A stretch of DNA of 64,000 nucleotides from Takifugu bimaculatus (lineage: Eukaryota; Chordata; Actinopteri; Tetraodontiformes; Tetraodontidae): assembly GCA_004026145.2 (NCBI GenBank), contig CP034991.1, positions 18,609,275 through 18,673,274 of the forward strand, given 5' to 3'. The stretch's first letter is position 1, and every line of letters begins with the position of its first letter. Made by a program: the position numbers and the translations under genes. Below are positions 12,054-23,730 of the stretch, in pieces. The notes under the pieces are model-generated. The model was given only the letters and a program-made list of their open reading frames with translations, ran no database searches and had not been told where the DNA came from.

Positions 12054-15000
12054 ATGGGCTCCGGGGCTATAGATTCGTCCCAGTGGCTTTCTGTGAAGGA
12101 AGAGACGATATTCCTTCACGACGGACTCATTCGGGTCACAGATCTGGCCGAACTGCCGAGCGAGATCGGAGTGTCGGAGCAGGGGGACACCGAGCAAGAG
12201 GTGGGTGAGAGCCATCCCTGACACACAAAGGGATTTCTGTAGAAAGTCCGGCTTGCAGCTACTCTCACAGTGCATGTATGGCTGTTCCTTTATTACAGCT
12301 CTGCTATGCGCAGGTGTCCCACCGGGTTGGTGTGCATGTGTGCAGCCCAAAGTTCTGAGCAGGGCCGTAGCCAGCATCCCAAAAGTGTGGGGGATGTGGT
12401 GCTGAGCATCCGCTCCAGATGCAGACCCTTAATGGCTGTGTGTCATACCTTATTCCTGCACTCTTCTTGTTCATATTGCTGCTCCGGAGCTGCTGATAAC
12501 AGCCTGGCCCCGGCCGTCTTTGTCCTCCTCCATCTGCCCCTCGTCACCCTCGGCCACAGCCACCGCGCACGCTGATCCAAACGCTTTAAAAATGAAAATG
12601 GGCATTTCACGGATGCACCTGGGATGGAACCAAGGCTTTATTTTGATGTGGTCACCTTCCAACCTTCCTCTCTGACTGTCTTTGCCCACCCCACTAAGCT
12701 GGTTTTGGCCAGGTTACTTCATACTTCATGAGAAGTATTTATATATAGCCAAATGACATTATTCCTGGAATAAGAAGAAACTTGAGATACAGATGCCGCT
12801 GCTTTTAATCTCATTGCATTGACAAACAACAAGGCAGCATCACTTCACATGTGCAGAGACGCGCGGACGGTTCAGTGGAGCAGCAGAAGTTTAATGTTGC
12901 ATTAAGCTGCATAAGTGTTCAGTTACTGCACCTGAAGCAAAGTGGCCGTGGCTGGATGGAGTTACGACCGGAGGATCCTGCCAACAGCTGAGGGAGGAAG
13001 TGGTTCTTCAGTCTGTTGGAGCGGCTGGAGGTCCGCAGCAGCACCCCGTTATCTCCTCCTGGAGCGGAGGTTTGGGTGGGGGGGTGATGGTTTCAGATGA
13101 TTTTAGGGGTTGGCAGTGTCGCTAGAGAAATTGGTTCTGGACTCAAAACCGGTCCGCTAGTGCAAATGCTGCTGTCTGGGGCCAAGATGACACTGTTCTG
13201 GATGAATTATGGGTTGTTCTGATGGTGATATGCATCATGATACACAGTGTGAGCTGGGCTGGGACACAGAGACAGGTGCCCTGATGGACGGTGGGTCCTG
13301 AGTGCTCCGGACCTGTCTGTGTATTCCTGCTCCTGCGTCCCGCCTGTGTTTTACTGTCCACATTTGTGTAAGACAGGTTTGAGAACGCAGATTGCCTCTG
13401 GGTGCTTATATTTGGTTAAGCTACAGCTAGCTTAGCATTAGCGGAACTCGTCATTTTCTAAAACTGTTTCTGGTGGTTGTAGTTGTTAAATGTCAACCTT
13501 TAGCAGCTTTCAAGTTCACTGGCAGGATGGTTTCTGAGAAAAGCATCGATCGTCCTCTGGCTTTTCCTCTTCTGCATGCTAATGCTACTGCATGATAACA
13601 AGACAGCAGTTAGCTTGACATGCGTCTGACAGGACTGTGTGGCTGCTGTATTTGCTTTACTAGCATACTAGCTTACTGCTACGTCCACAAACATACTATT
13701 TAGGCTTCAAATGAACCATTTTTGGCTGGCTACGTGCAAGCGTGTGAGCCACGAAACTAGCTTGTCGGCACAAGCTGAGTGATAAGCAAATTGAACAAGA
13801 GAGGCGGTTCTTAAACAGCCGAATCACCATCTGATCACACTCAGCTGGTGTCATGTTTCATTGAATGGCGGACGAGGGAGGCCAAAAGGATGCAGCTGCA
13901 GCACGGACGCCGAGGGGCTCGAGTAACCGAGAGACCCTAGCAAGGCAGGAGTGTGGGCGTTGCACCCTCCATTGGGAGAAATGTGGGAGAAGTTAGCATG
14001 ACATGTACAAATGTGTCTGTAGATGAGTCTTCATGTGTGGACAGGAGGGGTTCCAAGCAAGGTGGAGCAGGATTCCTGAAACTGAATCAATGCAATCCTG
14101 CTTGCTAAATGCTATAATGGATTTTTTTTTTCCAGCCAATGATTCACGGGCCAGAGTACGTGATCAATATCTGAGCTGCTACTTAAGTACACACGAGTAT
14201 CCCAAATGTGCTTTGCTCCGATGTTATTTTAAAGCCAAACGGCCCGCCGATGGGGCGAGGCTTCTGGAAATCTTTCAGCTTTAAAGAGGCAAGACAAAAG
14301 CCAAGCCCACCTCCTGGAGGCTCATGCTAGCTAGCTTAGCGTTCCTTTAGCCTAAAAAAGCATCGTCATGACGTCACTTATTGGGATAAACTCTCCTCCT
14401 CTCCTCAGACACCCCTGTGACGATGGCGTGCTCCTCCAACAGGTGGCGCCGCGGCTCGCTTTCATCAGCGCTTTCATCCGTGCGGCGTCTGTGGACGTCC
14501 TCTCACCTTGTGTCGTGGTGTGTTTCCCCTCCCACAGATTCTCACATTTGAGACGAAGAACCCAGTGGAGCTCGCGGAGCGCCTGCGCGCCGTGTGCGGG
14601 AATCAAAGCAACGCATACGCCCGCCTCCTGGAGTACCGCCTCAATGCTCTGCGGGGCCTGTGGGGGGCGCAGCGGCAGCTGGCCCTGGAGGAGCAGCAGG
14701 AGCGCGAGGGGACTGGAGGAGCCGATGAGGAGACCCTGGCCTTGCTAAAGAGACAAGGCCTGCTCCAGCAGCCCGAGCAAGCCCCCTTCACCTCCCGCGT
14801 GGGCCTGCTGCTGGTCTTCCCCCTCCTGCAGTCGCAGACGCGCAGCGACCCGGCGCTCTGCAGCGTGACCGCAGAGGTTCTGTTGGCCTGTCTGAGAGAC
14901 TGCCAGCCCCTCAGCCTCAGCAAGGAGCCCGCAGACTGCCTCAACGGCCTGGAGGGCCTGCTCTGCTCCTGGCTGGAAGACGGCGCCCAGGAGTGCGGCC

Positions 15001-18000
15001 AGGGGCACCAGGGGCAGATCCTGCCCACCCACAGGCAGAGGGAGAACGCTGCCGCGGCCCTTGTGGCGCTGGCCTGTGCCAGGTGAGGACACGGTTGCTC
15101 TCTGGAAGCTCTCCCAGGTCCCGATGCGTGTTGGCGTTTGTCTCGATCCGTTTCCTGTTTGCTAGGTTCAAATAAGTTTTTGGACAGGACGTGACAAAAG
15201 GCCTCTTTATTAGCTTTGCCTTAAAGAGGCGTCGTTAATGTACTGGCGACGTCATTCGATGGGCGGCTCATGAAAGAGCGAGACAACAGCCATTGAAGTT
15301 CCTCTTTGATCTCACACAACAAAGTGAGAAGTCAAAACGCCGCCACGTTGAAGCGGCCCGTGTTGTTCCGTCCACGAATGTAGCGAAATGTGGATGTTTC
15401 TCTGCGTTTGTTTGCAAATTCCGGCTTCTGCCGCTGACAACGGATCTTGACTTGTCAAAGCCAGAACCCTCCATCCTTTGAGCCCTTTGTTCCCTGAGAG
15501 CTCTTTGTTGTGGGGAACGATCCAGTGCTTTTGGCCGTGGCAGCGGCGGCTAATTAACGAGCTAACGGCTCTGCTGCCCACTGTGTGAGGGTGGAGTCAA
15601 CGAGGAAACACGCTTGTTGACAGTCAGGTGAAGGAGGGGACCTAGTGTTTGAGCTCTGTAGCTGCACCCTTTAAAGGGATAGTTGACCTGAATCATCTCA
15701 TCCGGAACTGGGGAACCCACTTTTGCTGCACACACACACATCCTTGCAAAGTTCCCCTCTTTAATCCTAAATGAACTCCTCCATCCTTCTGACCAACCCT
15801 GACGTCTCCTGTCCCACCCTGGTCCTCAGGGGCTCTCTGAAGACCTTCGTCCACACGGTCCACCTGCTGCAGAAGCAGACAGATCTGGGCAGACTCCCCG
15901 TGTCAGATGTCCTCTACAGGTGAGCGCTGCGCCCTCTCCGCTCTGGGAAGACTCTCAATGTTCCGTTTTAAAGCTCTAATCATTCCGTGTCTGCCCTGCT
16001 TCAGACTGCTGCTCTTGGAAGGAGGCCCGGGCTCCCCTTCCTGCCTCCTGGGGGGCAAACACAGCGTTTCCTGGGGGTTTGAGGACATGCTGCCCACGGC
16101 TGACAACTCTGCTGCTGGAGCGGAGAATAAAGGTGCTCCAGAACCCTCCTTATTGTAACCTTTGATGGAGATGCATTCATGGTCTGGGTGAAGTGTCGGG
16201 GCACTTTAGGATGTGGTCGTTTGGCCTCCATCACAGTAAAACTTTGACGGTCTATTTTTAGCGGCAGGATTTACATATGAATGTATTTAAACCATCCAGA
16301 GACGTGGTTCTCGTCCCTCTGTCGGACCCCACACGCTTGTTTTGGCCTGTTTAGCATCTGTCCTCTGATTTTTGCATCCTTTTGTCCCTGTCCCAGCAGA
16401 CACCGACCTCGGGCGCTGTCTCGCCACGGACGGACTTTATCTCTACACCTCTAATTCCTCCGGGAGAGGACTCAGCAAGATAGGTTCTGGTTTACACGGG
16501 ACGCTGAGGTAACCTGAGACCTTGTCCTCCCTTTTGTTGAGAGATTAGCACAAGACAGAGGGACAAAGCGTCCCAAATGTCCAGCATCACTTCCAGTTTA
16601 CCAGTCATTAGTTCCTCTCTATTTTGGCCTTTCTGGCCAGAACCTTCTCTTGTGAGTTGGTGTGGTCGTATCTATGATCACACCGGCTCCTTAGAGGGGG
16701 GCGCCCTGCGTTCCTGGGGTTGTAATTGTCCAAAACATCCGTTATTTGAGCCAAAGAAGCAGGCGCGGAGGGGTTTATTAAGACTTGGATGACTTAAAGG
16801 TTTGCTTGTTTGCGTAGGGGGTTTGTGTACTGTCGGAATGAGGAGTTGGAGCCCGGCTGGGTGGTGTTCAGCAGCGGGCGTCTCCTCCACCGCCCGTCCT
16901 CTTTCGACGCCAAGCCTTATCAGCTCTGCCAGGTGGTCGACCCCTTCACCCTGCAGGTACGGTCTCCTCCGCACCCACGGAGTATCTGCGGCGCCGCGAC
17001 CCCTCAGATGTAACCGGAGCTCTGCCGCGTCTCTACGGCCTCCTCAGGTGTCCCAGATTGTGCCAATGCCAGCGCACCACCTCCCCGTGGGCAGCAGCAT
17101 GACCACGTTGCACCTGTGCTCAGATGGAAGCTACCTGTACTGGGTCTGGTCCCCGGCGGGCCTCAACGAGAAGACGCAGAAAGGCCACTCGGTGTTCATG
17201 GACGTCTTCTGCCTGAGCGTCAGTAGGCTGCTGCAGCACCGGCGAGACGATCGCCCCCCCCCACCACGCTGATGGCTCTCTCTCTCTCTCTCCCGACCTC
17301 CGTGCAGATGTTGACAGGCGTGTGCGTTGCGGACGTCTTGCAGGAGAGGGTGATTCTGGCTCGCAAGGAGGGCGAGTCCTCAAAGTGCTTGAACGAGCTT
17401 CTCCTGAGCCGGATGTCGCGCTTCCGAGCCTCCCATTCCGCCACATTGGCTGCACTCACAGGCTCCGCCATCACCAACACCGTCAAAGAGGAACAGTCGG
17501 GTAATTGAGCCGTCGCCGAGCCAACGCTGTCATTTAGAGACCGTTACATCTCCTCTCTTGCTTTACCTGGTTCCCAGCTGTCAACACGAGCTGCGGCCTC
17601 CCTCTGAAGACCCTGAGGAAGACCCCCATGTACGTGTGCGGCACCTATCTGGTGATGCTGGTCTCGCCCCCTGGGGTGTCTGGGAGTTCTGCCACTCGCT
17701 CTCTATTTGGCGGCACCAGCAGCCTGTCGTCTCTCAAGAGTAAGAATCTTCCCGGGACTTTTGGTTTGGGCGTAGCTGCCTCGTACGTTAAAAATGTTGT
17801 TTTTTTTTACTAGTTTTAGCCTCCAGTCTGGTCTTCAGCCTGGCTGACGGGCAGTTCAGCAGCCGCGCGGACCTCCTGGATGCTCCTGGCAGTTCTCTGG
17901 GCCGCGGCGCCCAGGTGGCAGGCTTAGGTGAAACCAGCTCTCTTCCTGCTCTGCTGATACGCCTTCGTTTTTATTCACCAAAGTGTTCGACTGACCTTTA

Positions 18001-20818
18001 TGTCCCGAACCGTTGGGGCTGCAGGGGCATGCTATGATGCGCTGAACAACCTGATCTGGACCTGCTCCAGTGACTACATCGACCAGTGGTGCAATCCTGG
18101 CAACCAGGCCTTTCACCATGTGTGCCACAGACTTGGCGTCAGCCACGCCATCAAAGAATCTAAAGGTAAAGTGGAAAGATGCCTCCTCTTTGGAAGGGAT
18201 CGGATCTTTTAGAGTGTGAAACATGTGCCTTCACAGAGGAGACGGTGGCCACCGGGGAGGTCATCAACCAGCTCCTTCATCACGTAGGTGCGATGTGCAT
18301 CCATCAGCTCAACCTGCTGGCAGCGAGCAGCAACAGCCTGCCGCTGGGAGCCCTGCTGGGTAAACAACACCCCATCGAGGCCCGGCACTTTAGCAGCATC
18401 TGTGACATCATGGAGAAGGCCATGGTTAACGGAGACACCTGCATCATCCGCTGCATCCTGGTGGTGTTCCAGGTCCGTTTACGGCACACACTCGCCCGCT
18501 GTGACTCAGCCTTTTATCCCGGGGGTGACGCTGTGTGTTGTGCTGCCCTCTTAAGGTGGTATTCAGATTTTCCAGCCCGCAGTCGGAGCAGAACAGGGAG
18601 AGCGTGCGGCGCGCAGGCCTTTTATTATGGCAGCTACTTATGGCCCCTATTGATCATATAGGATCGGAAATCCAGAGGGAAGTGTGCTTGGCTATCAGGT
18701 GAGTCATTTTGACAGGATAAACCCGTTTAGACACACATTATAAGCTGGCTACAAGTTGATCCTTATTTGTCTCCTGTGTCTTTTAGTTCAGGCCTGAACA
18801 TTTTGTATCAAGGGGAGGCAGAACTGAACAAACTACTGAAACTGGTCCTAACAGAAGGTGACCGGAACATTTTAGTAGGCTCTAAATTGTGTGTTGATGC
18901 CTCTCATGTGTGATACTGCGTGATGTTTCAGGCGAGAGAAACGGTGGGTTGTCTCAGCTCCGTGATGTCATCCTCACCAACTTGGCTGATCAGCTGCAGA
19001 AGAATAGATTTGGTAGTGAAGAAGACGACCACTACATGTGAGTAGCGATGTCAGCTCCTCCAGGAAGGTCCCGCTGACGTCCAACTGGGAAAGGGTTCTA
19101 GTGTTGTGTTCAGTTCCCAGCTGTCAATCAAATCAAATCAAATCACGCTTTATTTATATAGCGTCTTATACAATCAAAATTGTTTCAAGGCGCTTTCCAG
19201 AATCCCAGGGCCTAACCCCAGACAAGCAACAGTGGCAGGAAAAACTCCCCTTTAACAGGAAGAAACAGGACCAGGCTCATGTAGGGAGACCCTCCTGCTG
19301 ATGGCTGATGGGTAAAGAGAGAGGAGAAGGGGGAGGACGAGGAGAGGAGAGGAGAGGAGAGGAGAGGAGAGGAGAGGAGAGGAGAGGAGAGGAGAGGAGA
19401 GGAGAGGAGAGGAAACCCTGACCCAGTGGGGTGACAGAGGCCTGTCAGGTGTGTTGCCATGGTTCTGGACCCCGGCAGCCTTGGCCTATAGCAGCATAGC
19501 TAAGATGTGACCTAACGATTAGACGACCCCCTAAATACGATAATCTGTCTGTCTATGATAATAACTGGAACTACAGAATTAGCAACAATCAGCTTTTTCA
19601 AAGAGGAAGGTTTTAACCAGCACATGAGCCACGCGTCTTCTCTCCCGCTCAGACTGGCCGACGACCTGCTGCACTGCATCCTCAAGACTGTAGTCCGGGA
19701 ATCGTGTCTGCTGGTGACTAAATGTCAGACGGTTGCCCGGGACGATTTCCAGAAACTGCTCTCCACGGTGCCGGTACGAGTCGCAGCTCAGCAGAGCCAA
19801 ACTGGACCTGCCTTTACTGAGATCACCCCGGATATGGTTCTGCTTGTCTGTAGGTGGTCTCGCCGAGTCTCCGTTACCTCATGGCTGTTCAGAACCACCT
19901 CCTTAGCAACACAATTCTTATCCGATCGGACGAGGGTGACGACAGTGACAGCTCCCTCCAGGGGGAAACATTAAAGGTACAGGTAAACATCCCCTTTAAA
20001 TACGCCTACCTCTTCACACACAGGGTGTTGAGTCTGTAATGATGAGTCCGGTTCTTTTCTTGCCCTGAATAAATGCAGTTTAAAATGCCACGCGTGGACA
20101 TTTAGGCAGTGGTTACGTAAGTGTGGGCCTATGCGTTGTGTGTTGCCAGGAGCTGCAGAGCTGTATCCTCTCCCTAGCAACTAAGGTCCTCGTGGGATGT
20201 GACGAAGTGCTGGAGACCCTTCAGCAGGTCACCACAGCCCTCATTAACAGTGACATCACAGACAAAGAGACCAGGTAATGTTCAAACACCTTTCAAACAC
20301 CCTAAAACCAGACTAAAGTGTGTTTGTAGATACAAGAGGCCAACTATGAGTAACAAGCTTCTGTTTCTGTGCTGTTTCTACTGCGTTTGTTCTGTCATTG
20401 TTCAGGCTGAGAGGCTTGGAGCAGGTAACCAAGGCCACCATGCTTGGGCACCTGCTGCCGGTGTTGCTCACCACTTTGATGCACCCCAACCTGCAGACGC
20501 TCACGCTTGCTGATGCCTTAATGCCTCAGCTGGTGCAGCTGGTCCTCTACACCAGCCAGGTCGGGATCCGCCGCGGTGCTTTTGATCAGATTTGGAAATA
20601 AAAGCCAACGTCCTTCTCAACGTTCTTCTTTGTTGGGTGTCACAGACGGCCCTGTTGTTGAAGACGCAGTCTCCCCTTTTCACCGATGAACCACAACTGA
20701 TGAGTGGCTCTCTGGTTCAGGGGGCAAAGCCCCGTTCTGCTGAAGACAAGTACGTTTTCTAAAGCAAAATAATCAACTCTCTCTCTCTCTCTGTCTCTCT
20801 GTGTCTCTGTGTCTCTGG

Positions 20819-20852
<34 letters not shown>

Positions 20853-23424
20853 GTGTCTCTCTCTCTCTCTCTGTCTCTCTGTGTCTCTGGCTCTCTCCCT
20901 CTCTGTCTCTGTCTGTCTCTCTCTCTCTCTCTGTGTCTCTGGCTCTCTCTCTCTCTCTCTCTCTCTGTGTCTCTCTCTCTCTCTCTGTCTCTCTGTGTCT
21001 CTGGCTCTCTCCCTCTCTGTCTCTGTCTGTCTCTCTCTCTCTCTCTGTGTCTCTGGCTCTCTCTCTCTCTGGCTCTCTCTGTCTCTCACCCCTCCCCTTC
21101 TTTCCACTTTCACTCTCTGTTGTCTTCTTTGCATCAAGGGAGACGTTGCGACACAAAACAAGGATCCGGTGCCCCTCGTTTGGGATCTAATCATTTCAGC
21201 TACTTGCATTGTTAATGGCGATATCCGACTCGACTCCATAGCGGAAACCTTTAGTACTCAGGAGAAACTTTCATGTCTGGACACTGATGAAAAGATAATG
21301 AAAAGTTCCTGGGGGGAAAAACAACCAACCCTTTGTTTATTTGATGTCAGGGTCCTTGATGAATGCGAAGAGCCGGGTTTCCTGACAGGACTGAAGATTC
21401 CCGCCCCGTGGGCTGCTGGGAAGACGGTGGAGACAGTTCACCCTGTGAGAGACAATTACAAATTCAAGGAGACGGTCCACATTCCAGGCGCTCGCTGTCT
21501 CTACCTGCGCTTTGACTCTCGCTGCTCCTCCCAGTACGATTACGACAAGGTATGTTCGGCCAACGCTTGTGTCGTACGTACGTCCTCCGTCCTTACTGGG
21601 TCACTAAAGCTCCTCTCTGATATCTCAGCTGGTTATTTATGCCGGCCCCCAACACCAACAGCCGTAAAGTGACGGAGTACGGAGGGAACACTCTGGGATA
21701 TGGCAGCCGCAGCGTTTTAGGGACGGGCTGGCCTAAAGACTTGGTCAAGGTAAAAGCAAGCCTCGCTAACACAACAACCACACACGGGTCATTCCAGAAA
21801 CTAATGTTCCTTCTGCATCCTGCTGTAGGTTGAAGGAGACACTGTGACTTTTTCCTTTGAGATGAGGAGTGGTCGTGAGCACAACACCCCCGATAAAGCC
21901 ATGTGGGGCTTCTCCTGCACTGTTAGAGCTCAGGTAAGCTTCTGAAGCCAATGTCTCTGTATTTGTTGCTCAGAATAATCAATCAGTAAAACAGTACGGT
22001 TTGGTTTTTGTTGGTTTTTTTTGATTAAATTACTGTTAGGGGAATCTTTAAATATTAGCCTACAGCCCATCCCAGTTCATGAAAACCAAAATGATGATTA
22101 ATACAAGCTTTATCAGCCTCTGGAGATACCTGGTGGCCAACAACCTGTGAAAGAGCTCCCTGACTGGTGTCTCCTGACCCAGGCAGTCTTACAGTCACTC
22201 CTCCTGACTGCTGGAGACATTTCTTTGGTAGATGATGAATTATCTCTCACGTTTTCCTGCCATTTGTGCTTATGGACCCTTCTTTTTTAAACATCTGAGT
22301 CTTTTTCACGTTCTGCAACTGCGGCCATGGATAGTTTCAACTCCACTGGAGTGAAGTAGGAGGCTGGAGGCATGTTTCCACCTGTTGCCATGGTGATTCA
22401 TGTCCCATCCTTATGCAGGAGCTTCACTCAGGGCAGCTCAGTCGGACAGCCGAGAGTTCAGGCTTTGATGCAGACAGGAGAGGCGGCTTGAATGCGTGAT
22501 GTGACCCTTTTGTGATGGTGCTTTTCAGGAGTCCTCGGAGGATGTTTCTGGAGGTCTTCCCTTTCTGGCCGACCTTGCACTCGGGCTGTCGGTGCTGGCC
22601 TGTTCAATGCTCCGGATTTTGTATAACGGCCCAGAGGTGACAAAAGAGGAGGAGGCCTGTCACGATCTGCTCTGCTCCAAGCTGCTACAGCGGTATTGCT
22701 GCTAAAAACATCCTTTACTCACATCCCACAGTACTGCAGTTTCTGAAGCTGATATATATGTATATATATGGTTTTTTTTTAGATGTCAGTGGCAGGTAGA
22801 AGCAAATGGGGCCATCTCTCCAGCCCTGACGCCCAGTCCATCGCCTCTGCCACTCACCATTGAAGAGGACCAGGAGTTCACCTACCCTGCCGATATGCTG
22901 ATCCCACCCCCGGGAATTATGCCAGGCTCCTATTTTGACTTGCCTCGCATCCGCTTGCCTCCGGGCATCATGGGTAGGCTGAGAGAGGTGTCTGGGAGAG
23001 CTCGACCGCAGTTCCGTCCAAGCATCAAGTAAGCAGGACACGCCGTCCCGTCACCAGTGTTGCCAGAATCGTGCCGAGCGGGGAAATAATTCCACACGAT
23101 ATTTAAAGATTTTTTTTTTCCAGTTCTGTTCTAATGTGAATATAGAAAACGCATCTAGTTTTGTTGAAATTTCAAAGGGAAAGTTCTGTTCCATTCAGAA
23201 AGTAACTCTCCTCAATTGCTTTTTCTGTCAGGGAGGTGATCAGGCCCGATGTGATGGAGGAGGTCATCGTGTCGTGTGTCATTAAACATCTAAGCCTGAT
23301 GGACGCCCTCCAATCCCTCGTCAACTATCAGTACCGAGAGGATCACACGGAGGAGTACGACTTGCTCTGCAAGATCATGGCCGAGACCTTTAAGAAGATC
23401 AATGCTATGGAGCGCCAGCTACAG
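12054..23424 (+). CDS. hectd4: HECTD4 E3 ubiquitin ligase, N-terminal third (copy A, incomplete)
   Basis: The start is MGSGAIDSSQWLSVKEE. Twenty-six GT-AG exons follow: 12054-12200, 14538-15082, 15830-15919, 16005-16132, 16400-16508, 16818-16956, 17048-17218, 17308-17500, 17578-17739, 17814-17927, 18025-18165, 18237-18472, 18556-18698, 18787-18857, 18932-19037, 19653-19773, 19854-19976, 20150-20274, 20406-20559, 20646-20749, 21351-21549, 21629-21749, 21829-21933, 22529-22692, 22783-23028, 23232-23424. Together they give about 1,383 codons of a protein that is about 4,000 residues or more in other vertebrates. Repeated aromatic motifs such as CSDGSYLYWVWSP suggest a beta-propeller-like region. 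FDSRCSSQYDYDKLVIY to WGFSCTVRAQ looks like a CUB-like or galactose-binding-like sandwich (inference). The catalytic HECT domain lies beyond the gap. All phases agree except exon 21629-21749, which has one extra C in a C run and would shift the frame. The start of exon 21351 is less certain because the frame is open upstream. Confidence 0.9.
19128..19556. mobile_element. Common teleost interspersed repeat in hectd4 intron
   Basis: Sequence from TTTATTTATATAGCG through CAAGGCGCTTTCCAGAATCC and AGGAAAAACTCCCC resembles a very abundant fish repeat family. I cannot assign its class with confidence. It contains a GGAGA pentanucleotide expansion. Its ends are approximate, and it lies between exons 18932-19037 and 19653-19773. 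Confidence 0.55.
19340..19411. repeat. GGAGA pentanucleotide repeat
   Basis: About 14 units of a purine-only pentamer lie inside the interspersed repeat of the hectd4 intron. Confidence 0.9.
20777..21107. repeat. CT-rich microsatellite in hectd4 intron
   Basis: CT dinucleotides are interrupted regularly by GTGTCTCTGGCTC blocks, with a longer higher-order period. Long Ser/Leu/Val and Arg/Glu open frames over it come from the repeat, not from genes. Confidence 0.92.
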
Positions 23425-23730
23425 GTGAGCTGCTGTATTGCTGAATCACACAGTCTTCAGATGCACTTGAAGGAAGTTATGTGTGAAGTAGCCCAACAGA
23501 TACATGTTTCCTGGCTACAGAAGTGTGAAGGGTTGTTTTTTAAAAGAGAGTTGAAATACATTTAATATCTATAATGTAAATTAAGACAAATTCATCAAAA
23601 GGAGGTTTTAAACTCACCACACGGGACAGATGGTGGACAGGAGCGTGATGCTGATGAGGACGTTTATATGTTAAAAGTCTTCTTGGATGAGTGAGATTGC
23701 AGGTGAACGTTGGCGAGGCTGACAGGACAT

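Larger units (their letters stand above)
1..16000 (+). repeat. Copy A of a large duplicated block (rph3a 3' end to hectd4 5' end)
   Basis: This block matches about 46,400-64,000 in the same order and orientation. Shared landmarks are the last five rph3a exons, a hAT remnant, the decayed Ty3/gypsy element, the GT repeats, the hectd4 promoter and hectd4 exons 1-3. Single-base differences run at roughly 1% by eye, plus indels. The copy probably continues beyond both the left window edge and 16,000, because the window ends while copy B is still matching. An assembler-placed second haplotype is more likely than a true duplication. Confidence 0.93.

Noticed and set aside
14352..15092. Overlapping minus-strand and alternate-frame ORFs over hectd4 exon 2
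   Set aside because: Shadows of a GC-rich conserved exon; only the ILTFETKNPVELAERL frame joins neighbours in phase.
20640..21239. Arg/Glu-rich minus-strand protein of about 200 codons
   Set aside because: Antisense translation of the CT microsatellite in a hectd4 intron.
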